Shown piece after piece: positions 34,241 to 45,411 of a stretch of DNA of 64,000 nucleotides. The DNA comes from Nemertoderma westbladi (taxonomy: Eukaryota > Xenacoelomorpha > Nemertodermatida > Nemertodermatidae), in NCBI GenBank assembly GCA_032718475.1, contig JAUCBJ010009104.1, forward strand, positions 1 to 64,000, read 5' to 3'. The notes beneath the pieces were generated by a model. That model did not search any database. It was not told the DNA's origin and saw only the letters and a program-made list of their open reading frames with translations. The position numbers and the translations under genes are program-made. Numbering within the stretch: the first letter of the stretch is position 1; each line of letters begins with the position of its first letter.

Positions 34241-36123
34241 GTAATAGATTTTAGTTTCTGATTGCACGTAGGCAATAAATTCGAATGTACCGGTCGGACG
34301 GTAACCTGTAGGCCTAACTACCTAATCACCCGAACCGGTACTTACCGGTACCAGTATTATTTCGATTGTGATATTGTATATTGGTAGGCTGTTTAAGAGA
34401 TTAGGGACTGTACACCCCTTGTTTCTTTTAGAGCTTATTTATTTCTGTCAGTTTTATTTATCTGTAAGTGTAATATTGAGCAGAAGGCGTGTAAGCCCGC
34501 TCAAATTGTACAAATAATTTGTAGGCTGGATTGTTGTCTGACTGTTGTTAAGTCTGAAGCGATTGCAGTGTGTGTAGAGTGTATGTCCGATAAAGTACTA
34601 GTTAGGAAGGTGGGGGCATCCAGTGCTGTAAGGTAAATCCCCCCCCGAAAGAATAAGTCGTACTACTCGGTTGGAACGCCTACTAACTAACCATTTCGGA
34701 GTCTGCATATACTGTAGTTTATTTAGGCTTGATAGTAGTTTGCCAGCGTTTGGTCTGTATTTTGTTTGTGTAGTCTGCACGGGTAGCGTATTTATTTATT
34801 ATTCAGAGTCTATGCGAGTATTCGCAACTTACATACCCCTAAGTTTATTCCTACAGTAATTGTGCTTGTTATACATACCGTTATAGTTAAATTAACCCCG
34901 GTACTACATCAGGGCTGCTTGGCGTAGGTAAAGACTGGTGATTTTATGCTCTAGTCACTCCAGCAGATACCATGGTTCTTTTAGCTGTACAAGTATATTT
35001 AACTGCTGGTTATTTGTTGTATAAGTACTTGTACCTAATTTAGGGTTTAGTGTACAGTACTTTCCGAGTGTGTAGGCAGTATATTTGTGTTGTAAAGTGG
35101 TTAATAAGCACGTTAGCTCTGGTTGGCTGCGGTAATTAACTTCTAGGTAACGTACATAACGTAGTACTAGCTGTAGAGCTAAAGACTTTAAGTCGTCAGA
35201 TGGTGGTATTTTCTTATCTGGACAATGCAATATATTTACTACTGCTTAATTATTTCAAATACCGTAGTATCCTGTCCGTTTGTAATAACCAGAAATTCTA
35301 ACCCCTTGTTAGGCTGGTTTGTAGATTTCCTGTAAAATTACCCTAAAATTTGTACGTGTAACTTTTGGTGTTTATTTAGAAATTGTAATCCTACACAGTA
35401 ATTGTATGTAATTTGTAGTAATAAGTAACTTAGTAAAGTAGAATTATTCGTTTTAGTATCCAACAAGTAGCACTTCACTGAGAGCGTTCAGCTTCTGTGC
35501 AGTGGCTCCTTACCCAGAAATAATAACATTTATTTCAAATATTGTCAAAACCCTTGTACGGGTACATAATATATTATAAATCAACTCAAACCGATTTATA
35601 AACTAGTAGGCCTGTTATACATCAATTAGGTGTTAATATCAGTTGGACTACTGCTTAATAACAGTAATAAAGTAAAGGAAAGTAACCCTAAAATTCAGAA
35701 ATTTAGGCATCATAAAATAATTGACATTACCGGTATTTACGATAGGCTTATTATATTTATTTCTATAAATTTAAGCTGAAATTATATACCGGTATTCTGT
35801 AATTAATCCTAGTCTATAATCATACTTATATATACTATAAGTGTATGCTGTATACCGGTATTTATAGCAGGCTCATTATATATATTTATATAAATTTATG
35901 CTGAAATTATATACCGGTATTCTGTGACTAATCAATCCTAGTCTGTAATAATACTTATATATATACTATAAGTGTATACCGGTATTCTAATATATTATAT
36001 ATATATCACGTTACACTGAGTAACAGTATCGGTAATTAATTACTAGGCTTATAGTTGTTACTGAATTACTAGACTTACTTTAACTGTCGTTATAGTAGTG
36101 GGCATTTAACTGTACAATCAAAC
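34241..36123 (+). other. Element B leader
   Basis: This 1.88-kb stretch between LTR and gag has no long open frame. It begins GTAATAGATTTTAG, with no TGG next to the LTR as a usual tRNA primer site would show. It contains many ACCGGTA motifs and, at about 35729-35995, a 125-bp direct tandem duplication, with ATACCGGTATTCTG in each half. It may hold the packaging signal, but nothing shows this. Confidence 0.6.
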
Positions 36124-38547
36124 ATGGCTGATACAAAACAAACACTGTCAGATAGTCTCCTAGAAAGAACAGTCTGCGACTCAGATAGGAGTGCAGAACA
36201 TCTGAGACCGAAGTCCAAGTCCCCTCCTACTGTAAGAAAGGTCATCCCTCCAGTAGTAGTATCAAACCCTAGGCTAGTAAAGCACCGTAGGTCTATCATA
36301 GGCACTCAGGCTCAAGTCAAGCGGGACCAAGAGGCAGCTGTTAAACAGCAGCAATACCCGAACCGAGAACTTATTTCTCAGCGGCCCGATAGCTCCAGTA
36401 GTTCAGATACTGTAGAGTTGACACCCGAGATCGGAGCAAAGATGGCAGAAGCGGTTTATTCAGACCCACTTCTAATTCTTCCTGAAGCCGTACTCACTAG
36501 AGTATTGATTGCGGTGGAGGAACATCAAATCGATTGGGCGAGAAGTAAGCGATCGACCAAGGACAGTTATGCGGGATACACGAAGGTGGAACTGAAGTCT
36601 ATTGTCGAGATGCAATGGAACTTCCCCGGACCCGGACTCCCGTTTAACTTATCGGAAGCTGCCTGGGAGGACTTATACAGGATGGGAGTGGTAAAGGACA
36701 CTAGAGATCCAGCTGTGTGGAAGAGGTCGGCAGCAGGATATGTACAGGGATTCTTCAGCTCTTTGGAGCAATTAGAGGAACAACTGTTTCAACAACCCCA
36801 AGGACCTCAAGAGCAGGGAGAGCTGCTTTATCAAGTTCGAGAACGAATCCTAAGAATCAGACTAATCCTTTCAGCCTTTGAGGAAGCCTCGAAGAGAAGC
36901 CAAGACACGTCATTGCAAGTCGCCCTAAAGACTTGGTTCCAACGGGTGAGTCTTAAAGTCCAAGGAACAACCCAATGGAAAATTCAGCTAACTGAGCGCG
37001 CGATCCACGGAGAATCAACAGACGCTACCTTTTCTCAGGTGGAAAGCAATGTTACATCAGAGAAACCTCAGAAGAAGGACGCTATTGACATCTATCTGTC
37101 GGACTATCAACGATTTATAGGTAACAAAGAGTTGAGGAGACGGCTAGCTGGACTTCACCCTAATAGTGAGGGAGCCAAATTTGTGTTAGACTCATTAGAT
37201 GCGGAAATGTTAGCCGCGGATCAGGCTAAATTTGATGAAAGAATCCTCATCGCTAGGGAACAGGAAGAACAATTAAAGAAAAAACAGATAGAAGACAGAA
37301 AGACAGCAGCAGCGGCGGCGGCAGAAGTTGAAAGAAAGGCAGCAATGGCAGCGGCAGCGGCAGCGGCAGAAGCGGAAAGAAAAGCAGCAGAGGCAGCGTT
37401 AGAAGCTGAAAGAAAAGTGGCAGAGGCAGCGTTAGAAGCTGAAAGAAAAGTGGCAGAGGCAGCGGTAGAAGCGGAAAGAAAAGCGGCAGAGGCAGTGGCA
37501 GCAGCAGAACGGAGGGCATCTGAAGAGACCGTCGTCCCTCGTCTGCCCGCTACTATGTTGGCGGCTCCCGCTTCGGCGTTCGAGTGGGTGGATGAGAGAT
37601 GGCGGGGGATGGATCTCCTGCTCGGGCAGATGGAGGAACATCGGGAACGTTCCTCCCAACAGGTCCAGGAGTTGGAGAGGACTGTTCAACAGTTAAAAGG
37701 AACAGTAAGAGAAGGTAGGTTAGAGTTGCAAGAAGTGCAGCAGAGTATCGCGTTAGAACGCGATAAATTTGTAAATTTACAAAGGGGTATACCACCACCC
37801 CCTGTAACAATGTGTCAACCTGTCAGGTCAGAAGTATTTCATGCGCAAGGTGTGGAGCCTATACGCATCTATACTGCTAGTGAAGTAGAAACTCCTATAG
37901 TAAACCCTATTAAGGATAATTATAAACTTGTTGATAATGATATTCCATATAGACCTGATCATAATCCGAGAAATTCATATACCGATAACTCGATATTAAA
38001 TAATACGATGGCCCAAGAAAGTTTTACGCGTCAAATGTCTAGAACCTAAGCCCGTCAAGCGGTAAAGGTGGGAGAGATCGTCAAGTTCAATGGAGATGAG
38101 ATGAAATGGTTACCTTTTAATGAATATTACAAAGATAACATACATAACTCTGTACTATCTAACGGAGAGAAACTTAGATTCCTCATCGAGTGCTTGGAAG
38201 GACCTCCCAAGTTAATGGCGTTAAAGTTTATTGGACATCCAGATGGATTGCGACAAGTTTGGGATACACTAAACATCAGGTATGGTAATAGGACAAACAT
38301 AGCTAGGTATTTGTATGCGAAATTAGTAGCGCCCCGAAAGTTCCTTAGCAGCGGGATTATAGGAGTAGGTACTCGTTGGGACAAAAGAGTTCTCTATATG
38401 ATGGACCAGCAACAAAGAGACCCTACCATGGCTGATATCATGTCATTCTTAAATGGAGAGGGAAGATCACAGCTCCTAAAACAGTCCCGAGAGAAGACAC
38501 CGGAAAATAAAGTAAGTGAAAAGGAAAGGCTTCTAGGAGAAAGGTAA
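36124..38547 (+). pseudogene. Element B gag (641 + 159 aa, one stop between)
   Basis: ATG at 36124 opens a 641-residue frame ending at TAA 38047-38049. The same frame resumes and runs to 38547. The N-terminal half is a mixed globular region. Residues about 375-465 are a Lys/Ala/Glu-rich coiled coil that includes three 11-residue AEAALEAERKV-type repeats, coded by a 33-bp tandem unit. The part after the stop (VKFNGDEMKWLPF, then LIECLEGPPKLMA, WDTLNIRYG) is the conserved BEL/Pao gag domain (DUF1759-like). The stop could be a CAA-to-TAA change. Between 38548 and 38690 the frame is lost through small indels, including a local duplication of GACGTAAATTTAA. Gag normally packages the RNA into particles. 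Confidence 0.82.
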
Positions 38548-38784
38548 CACCAGTGTGTTATACAGACGACGGCGAAAGCCAAACCTCTCAGGAGGAGAAC
38601 AGCGGGAAAGACACCGAAAGATCTTACTATGTCAACAAAGCACCTAAAGACGTAAATTTAAAAATAAAAGACGTAAAGAAGTAAATTTAAGTCTCGAACC
38701 AGTGACAGGAGAGAACAGGTAACAAAAACTCCTCCTACGTCTCCTAAGAGAATTCATGGAAGAAAGCCCGAGGAAAAAACGAGT

Positions 38785-41700
38785 GTGCACAACACTACCC
38801 AAGGTAAAGTAAGTAACATCAAACCAAAATGTGCATTGTGCGACGGGCCCCATCATTTAAGTGTGTGTGATGAATTCTTAAAGAAATCCTTAAAGGATAG
38901 ATGCGATGTCATGTGGGATAAGCGGTTGTGTTATAATTGTCTCAGACAAGGACACCAACGGCGAACCTGTTACTCCGACGCGAGGTGTGCTAACTGCGGC
39001 GCGAAACATCATATCTTGCCGCACACCGAATTTGAAAGAACCAGCCCGAGTCAGGTAAGTGAGTCCGAACTACATGTCCAATTCAGTGATGTGAATGACA
39101 CTGACCACAGTTCTGAGATGGAAGGATTTTACATGGATGAATTCTCCGATGAAAACGAATCCTGTTATATGATAAACACCGCGGTGTATCGAGCGCTTAC
39201 GTATGAGACTGAAACCGATAACGAAGCGCACCCGACTATTCCTGACCGACAACCATCTTGGAAAGCGCCAACTTCCAACGTCGGAATCCGGGAATTCCCC
39301 GTAGTTCAGCTGAGAGTCCATGGATCAGGTAAGAGTTTTATAGTCAACGCCCTCCTGGACTCCGGCAGCACAGGGACATTCATCGACAAAGAACTAGCCG
39401 AAGACATCTTTGCTGGACAACCCAAGTTCCGAACTAAGTTGAACCTTTCCGGAATTATGCAGGTTTGGAAATCTACAGCAGCTACAGACTACTATGTAGG
39501 CGCGTTGTCCACTCCCCAGGACGAACTAGGAGAACACAGCATAAGGTCAGTAAAAATGGTGGCGATAAAGAACTTTGCTACCAGCCAAGTAGAACCTTAC
39601 AACTGGGATGAAGACGATTTTACCCAGCAACATAATATCCCTAGATTCAACACCGACTACCCAGGGGTGCAAATATTGATCTTCCAAAATGCGCATGAGG
39701 CGCTTGAGACATTAGAGAAACGGCCTGCTCGACCGCAACCATTGCAAACATATGCGGGAAGAACTAGAGTAGGTTGGTACTTCACTGGACCTTCCCGTAG
39801 AACACTCATGGAAAGATTACCTACCGAACAAATACATCAGGTGAGTGAATGGGAAGAAGAAATCAGTGAGGGAGAGATCCCACCTGAGGGAACACCATAC
39901 TCCTCAGATAACGACAATATTACTCAATTATTTGACGAGGAAAATACAATCGACCTCCTCACCGAAAGTGAAGCTTGGAGAAACCAAGTGCACCTTTGCC
40001 ATCTCATCAATCATGGCGGACAACTTGACTACAACGACGAGCTAAATGAGGTGATAGATCGACACAACGCTAAGATTCGCAATGAACATGCCGTACGATT
40101 CTTTACTCAAGAAGCTGTAGAGCCTAATTCCTACGACAAAGCACTATCGGTTGAGGAGGAAAGAGCCAAGCAGATCCAGGAAACGACTACACGTTTTCTT
40201 AAAGATCAAGGTAGGTATGAGATTGGTCTGCCATTCCGACGGCGAGAACCCAACTTTATAAATAACCGACCCTTAGTGGAGAAGAGAATCGCGCAACTAC
40301 ATCGGCGTCTTACGGTCAATGCTTCAGCTAAAGAGATGTATAAGACCCAGCTGAAGAAATTCATCGATAAGGGATACGCGGAGCGAGTACCGGAAGAAAC
40401 ACCTATAACTGAGAGAATGTATTATCTAACACATCATTACGTTCCCAAACCCGGTAAACCCAACGAAGTCCGGGTAGTATTTGACGGCTCCGCCCTTTAC
40501 ATGGGCCAATCCCTTAACTCTGAGTTGTTGCCGGGACCCAACTTACTCCAATCCTTGTTGGGAATACTCTTAAGATTACGGCAATATTCGATCGCCTTCG
40601 CCTCGGATATAGAAGGCATGTTCTTACAAGTTAAGGCGCTGGATAGGGATCGAGACAGCCTACGATTTCTGTGGTGGCCTGAAGGAGACCTCAACCAAAA
40701 ACCGGTGGAGTACTGGATGACCATCCAGGCTTTCGGGATCATCTCGAGCCCCTCGAACGCTTGTTCAGTAGTGCGTACCACTGCTGATGACAACCGAGAC
40801 GCCTTCTCTAAAGCGGTTATCGACAACATCAAACGGGATATATACATGGACGACAATTTAAAGTCCCTCCCATCGGTGGAAGAAGCCATTGATGTTGCCA
40901 AGGGAACGGTAGAGTGCTTGAAACGCGGTGGATTTCGACTAACTAAATTCACAAGTAACTCCCGTGAGTTTCTGGAATCGATCCCGGTAGAAGACCGAGG
41001 AGTTAAAGATCTGGACCTAATCAAGGACGATCTTCCGGAAACCAAGACGCTTGGTTTGAAATGGGACACGGAGAGAGATATCCTGTTTTTCCAGCTAAAA
41101 CAGCGAGATAATCCAGTTCGAACTAAACGGATTTGTCTAAGTATCCTGAGCACTTATTTCGATCCATTGGGATTTATTAGCCCAGTTATATTGGTTGCTC
41201 GGAGCTTAGTGCAACAAATGTGGCTTGAAAACCACTCGTGGGACGATCCACTTAAGGGAGAACTACTAAAGAAGTGGATGAAATGGGAAGATTCTCTACC
41301 ATCCATCGAGAACTTTACGATTTCCCGTTCCTATTTTGGTCACGTTCTCCCCACGTATTCCTATCAACTCCATGTGTTTGGAGACGCCAGCGATATGGGA
41401 ATAGGTATAGTAGCCTACCTGAGGGTTGAAACTCCGGATGGAATTAAAGTTGCCTTGGTTACCTCTAAGGCCTTGATAAACAACAAGCTACGAGTTCCTC
41501 GAGCGGAGTTAAAGGCGGCTCTATACGCTACAGCCATCGGCCGGAATGTAACAGAACAGATCGACTATCCACTGGAGAAAACTGTCTATTGGACTGATGC
41601 TTTACTCGTTTTGGAGTATATAACCAATGAAGTCTGTCAGTTCAGCGTCTTCGTTACCAACAGAGTGGCCATTATACTTAGTCGCACTAATGTAGATCAA

Positions 41701-42012
41701 TGGAGACATTGCCCTGGGACGATTAATCCAGCCGACATCGCCTCCAGAGGAGCAACTCCTCAAGAACTGATAGATACTCCAGACTGGTTAGGTGGACCCG
41801 ACTTCCTAAGTAAAGAAGAAGATGAATGGCCTCCTCATCTCACCACGGCTGAGATTAGACAAGCCAAGGGAGCGGAGAAAGTCAAACCCAAAACCCGGAC
41901 GAGTAAATCGAAGTTATTTAAACCCGTGATAGATCTGTCTGTACTACACATTTCCGGAGACGACGCTGTGGATCTAAACTCCCCCGCCACAAAAATCTGT
42001 CGTGGAAATTAG
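38785..42012 (+). CDS. Element B pol: zinc knuckles, protease, RT, RNase H
   Basis: 1075 open codons, in the same frame as gag. Numbering here is from a GTG at 38785, but the open frame reaches back to about 38690, so the natural protein is probably a gag-pol fusion. Zinc knuckles: CALCDGPHHLSVC (16-28), CYNCLRQGHQRRTC (49-62), CANCGAKHHILPH (68-80). Aspartic protease: LLDSGSTGTFID at about 189-200. RT: SDIEGMF (motif A, about 607), YMDD (687-690). RNase H: GDASDMG (about 866), RAELKAA, YWTDALLVL and NPADIASRG (about 980). All catalytic residues I can check are present. The enzyme copies element RNA into DNA. The frame ends at 42012, where integrase continues in the +1 frame. Confidence 0.94.
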   Translation: MHNTTQGKVSNIKPKCALCDGPHHLSVCDEFLKKSLKDRCDVMWDKRLCYNCLRQGHQRRTCYSDARCANCGAKHHILPHTEFERTSPSQVSESELHVQFSDVNDTDHSSEMEGFYMDEFSDENESCYMINTAVYRALTYETETDNEAHPTIPDRQPSWKAPTSNVGIREFPVVQLRVHGSGKSFIVNALLDSGSTGTFIDKELAEDIFAGQPKFRTKLNLSGIMQVWKSTAATDYYVGALSTPQDELGEHSIRSVKMVAIKNFATSQVEPYNWDEDDFTQQHNIPRFNTDYPGVQILIFQNAHEALETLEKRPARPQPLQTYAGRTRVGWYFTGPSRRTLMERLPTEQIHQVSEWEEEISEGEIPPEGTPYSSDNDNITQLFDEENTIDLLTESEAWRNQVHLCHLINHGGQLDYNDELNEVIDRHNAKIRNEHAVRFFTQEAVEPNSYDKALSVEEERAKQIQETTTRFLKDQGRYEIGLPFRRREPNFINNRPLVEKRIAQLHRRLTVNASAKEMYKTQLKKFIDKGYAERVPEETPITERMYYLTHHYVPKPGKPNEVRVVFDGSALYMGQSLNSELLPGPNLLQSLLGILLRLRQYSIAFASDIEGMFLQVKALDRDRDSLRFLWWPEGDLNQKPVEYWMTIQAFGIISSPSNACSVVRTTADDNRDAFSKAVIDNIKRDIYMDDNLKSLPSVEEAIDVAKGTVECLKRGGFRLTKFTSNSREFLESIPVEDRGVKDLDLIKDDLPETKTLGLKWDTERDILFFQLKQRDNPVRTKRICLSILSTYFDPLGFISPVILVARSLVQQMWLENHSWDDPLKGELLKKWMKWEDSLPSIENFTISRSYFGHVLPTYSYQLHVFGDASDMGIGIVAYLRVETPDGIKVALVTSKALINNKLRVPRAELKAALYATAIGRNVTEQIDYPLEKTVYWTDALLVLEYITNEVCQFSVFVTNRVAIILSRTNVDQWRHCPGTINPADIASRGATPQELIDTPDWLGGPDFLSKEEDEWPPHLTTAEIRQAKGAEKVKPKTRTSKSKLFKPVIDLSVLHISGDDAVDLNSPATKICRGN

Positions 42013-43726
42013 AGAAAGAGACTGGAAATCTGGAACACCAGACGTCTCGCAGGGACTCTCACCTCTCCTGCAGAGAGCGATACATCACTATAGCTCCTGG
42101 AATCGGCTTTGTAAGGCCGTCGTGTATTTGAAGCGATGCTTCCATTATCACTACTCCAGGACGAAGATCGCTAGTGATACCGCTCCACTGACATCTGCGC
42201 AGGTCCATGCTATTAAAGATCTTCCCAAATACAAGATATCAGATAGGTTTCTGACGGAGAAGATCAGTTACCAGGAGCATGAAGAAACCAATAAGCAGAT
42301 ACTGAGACTCCTGCAATGCTATGAAGATTCCGATAAGTATTTCCTGTTGTTGAGAAATCCACAGATGCGCTTAAGGGATCGTTTCTCTAGCACAATGATA
42401 GATGGGTTAATACGTGTTGGAGGGAGACTAACTAATGCTCCATTATCCTTTGACACTAAGTTTCCCATACTCATTAGAAATCTTGAAATACAAATCAAGA
42501 TGATTGTAGATGTTCACAGTAAGCTGTACCATGCTGGTAGAGAACGAGTTCTTAGCGAAATTCGAACTCGCTATTATTTCCATAAACCCCGTAGAGCTCT
42601 GAACCAAGTTCTTAGGAACTGTATACCCTGTAGGAAAGCATTCAGTAGGCCTTTAACACAGCGAGAGGCAGAATTACCTAGGGAACGAGTAAGCTTCTAT
42701 GAACCACCCTTTACTAATACCGGTGTGGATTTATTTGGCCCTATTGAAGTATATCGTGCTAGGACTATAGTCAAGCGATGGTGTGTCATCTTTGTCTGTA
42801 TGACTTGTAGAGCGATCCATCTAGATATGGTGAACGATCTATCTACCAACAGCTTCATACTGAGTTTACGCCGACAGATCGCTCGCTTTGGAACTAGCAA
42901 CACGATGAGATCTGATAAGGGAACGAACGTCATTGGCGCCAATAATGAGATCAAGGCTTACGTTAGAGATTGGAACCAAAGACAGGTGGACGATCAGCTA
43001 AGGGTAACAGCATCTAGCTGGACCTTCAACGCCGCCGACGCCCCTTGGTGGGGAGGAAGTTGGGAGAGATTAATAAGAAGCGTGAAGACCGCATTTCACT
43101 TTATAGTGCCGTGCCAAGCGTATCTCACCGACGAACTTTTGCGGACGTTAATGGAAGAAATCGCCGCCTATCTTAACGAGAGACTGCTTATGCCAGTCTC
43201 ATCGATTCCCGACTCCCTGGAAGCGCTATCACCCGCGCACTTCCTACTGAAGAAACCTGTAGCCATGCTCCCACACTCGGAAATCACGGACGGAGACGAA
43301 TACTGCCGACAAACTTGGCAACATATGCAGTTATTATCCCGTCGTTTCGCTGACCATTTCGAAAAACATTATCTGCCTACGCTACAACTTCGAACCAAGT
43401 GGTTTGCGCAACAAGAAAACGTCAGTGCCGGAGACATGGTCCTTATTGTGGAATCCGATCTTCCACGTAAGCGGTGGCAAACAGGTCGTATCATCGAGAC
43501 TCATATCTCCGATGATGGTTTAGTGCGATCAGTAGAACTCGTCGTCATGCGACGTAACTTTAAGAAACCTGGAATTGTATTCGAAACGCAGCAGCTCAAT
43601 CGCCCAGTTGGTCGTTTATGTTTACTGGAAAGAGACAGAGAACTATCCGGAAACTATGGAAGGCAAGATACTCTTCCCACGACCACCTCCCTAATCCAAC
43701 AAACATCTAGGGACTCCCCAATGTAA
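42002..43726 (+). CDS. Element B integrase
   Basis: 574 codons from a GTG at 42002, overlapping the end of the RNase H frame by 11 bp. In order: an N-terminal BEL-type segment, RVGGRL, an HHCC zinc domain (VHSKLYHAG ... NCIPCRKAF), and the DDE core: D in GVDLFGPI, D in RSDKGTN, E in WWGGSWERLIRSVK. A C-terminal DUF5641-like domain (KRWQTGRIIE) follows. The usual SDNGTN motif reads SDKGTN. It would join element DNA to the host genome. The +1 offset near a C5 run (about 41978-41985) is either a recent one-base change or a frameshift site; BEL/Pao pol is usually one frame. Confidence 0.92.
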   Translation: MEIRERDWKSGTPDVSQGLSPLLQRAIHHYSSWNRLCKAVVYLKRCFHYHYSRTKIASDTAPLTSAQVHAIKDLPKYKISDRFLTEKISYQEHEETNKQILRLLQCYEDSDKYFLLLRNPQMRLRDRFSSTMIDGLIRVGGRLTNAPLSFDTKFPILIRNLEIQIKMIVDVHSKLYHAGRERVLSEIRTRYYFHKPRRALNQVLRNCIPCRKAFSRPLTQREAELPRERVSFYEPPFTNTGVDLFGPIEVYRARTIVKRWCVIFVCMTCRAIHLDMVNDLSTNSFILSLRRQIARFGTSNTMRSDKGTNVIGANNEIKAYVRDWNQRQVDDQLRVTASSWTFNAADAPWWGGSWERLIRSVKTAFHFIVPCQAYLTDELLRTLMEEIAAYLNERLLMPVSSIPDSLEALSPAHFLLKKPVAMLPHSEITDGDEYCRQTWQHMQLLSRRFADHFEKHYLPTLQLRTKWFAQQENVSAGDMVLIVESDLPRKRWQTGRIIETHISDDGLVRSVELVVMRRNFKKPGIVFETQQLNRPVGRLCLLERDRELSGNYGRQDTLPTTTSLIQQTSRDSPM

Positions 43727-45411
43727 CAGCGTCTGGAGTGGGTGTGTGACTATATTATTTTATATTTGTTTTTATTATTTTTATATTTATGTATGTATTA
43801 TTATGTAATTTTATTATAATCGTTTTCTTTAATTTTATTTAGTAGAATGTTATTTTAGCGATTATTTAGTAGAATTAGTGCAATATATATTCGCGTTTAT
43901 TACTTAATTACTTATATTATATATATTTAGCGTAACGGCGAGAAATAATTTTTTTTTCTCTTTCCTTACTGTCCGTATCATATTATAAATGCGTGACTAC
44001 AGTAAGATGAAATATCCATACTTATTAAAGTACAATAAAGCTCCTACTATACTCAAGTATTATTGGTAAGTAGAGTATTAGGAATGCAAAGTTCAGATCC
44101 TCGTGTCTCGGCTAAACTAAGCTCTGGGTAGACCTTGGAAACGACTTGCCTCTTCTCACTGACATTGCTTCTTGCAATATTGCTCTCATACCGTATATTA
44201 AATAATACATATAGTAGCGTGATGTCCCTTTAACAGTAGCGTATAACGCAAAATAAATCTGTTAAACCCTTTGATCATCTGTAATTCTAGTCGATTAAGA
44301 TATCATGGCACCCACCGATATACTTGAAAGACAAAACTCTAGAATCAGTGGTTAACGTCCCCAGACAAGTTCTGGAATAAATCGGTGCCCATCTTAAATA
44401 TTACATAGTTAATATTTATAAAAATCGATTAAAACAAATGTTATAATAGAGTAAATGCATACATATAAACTCTAAGGAGTTTGTAAACCAAGAAAATCTA
44501 TAAATCAAAATCTGTTAAAATTTAGATCCTTTAAAAAGACAAATTTCCTAGAATCAAGGATCCCAGTCCCCAGACATGCCCTGGAATAAAATTGTGCCTA
44601 TTTAATATTAAATAATAAAATTTACGGGAATAATTTTAAATTCATATCCTCTCATGAATTTGATAAATTGTCATTTTATGCAATTTATAACATTCCCAAA
44701 ATTCCATTAATTAATAGATCGTGGGAGCGGAGATTCACCCTATTAAGTATATTAGCGTGAGAGAATCTCCAATATATAGTCAATAGCCGATAAAATTCAT
44801 AAAATCATGTATAAAGGGGAATATTGACAATTAAAGAATTACTATTAAATAGCATCCCAGATCTGTATGCATGAGAATTACCCTAATTATACTGCTAGCT
44901 TTCCATAATGTCACCATAGCAACAACCACACTAGAATTAGAAGCGAGTTGAAAGAACAATAGAAAGCTTGCCCCATTGAATAGCATACGGAATAAATAGC
45001 GCACTGCTAGTATCCAAGGATACATAATAATAACGTGGCATTCTGGAAGGCACTTGACTAACGGACAAATGGCCTGAATGTGTACAATTTGTGACAGTTG
45101 TGTGGAATTTGTGCGTTTATAGGTGAACGATGCTACTAAAGTGTGTTTACAGTAGCTAGTCACAGTTGTGAAAGTAGCCCTACCTCTGCAGTAAGAACCT
45201 GAAGTAAATCTAAGCCCTTGGGACGGACAGTGGAGTGACTCGCGCTGGTTATTGTTGTCGTTGTATAGCTACTACGTTGGCGATAGGCACCGCGACAACA
45301 GTACATCGGTGCTGAGGATCTTGCGCTGTCCGGGGGCATTGAGGGGTAGGCAGCGACGCCCGCTAGCCTAATTACAATTAATTATAATATTTATAAACTC
45401 ATATAGCAGCT
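43727..45411 (+). other. Element B spacer between integrase and ORF X
   Basis: 1.7 kb, AT-rich in its first 1.4 kb and more GC-rich from about 45180. No open frame is supported. Two related stretches about 230 bp apart (44335-44400 and 44560-44620) share CCCCAGACA and CTGGAATAAA, hinting at an old duplication. If ORF X is expressed from a spliced or subgenomic RNA, its acceptor or promoter should be here. Confidence 0.5.
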
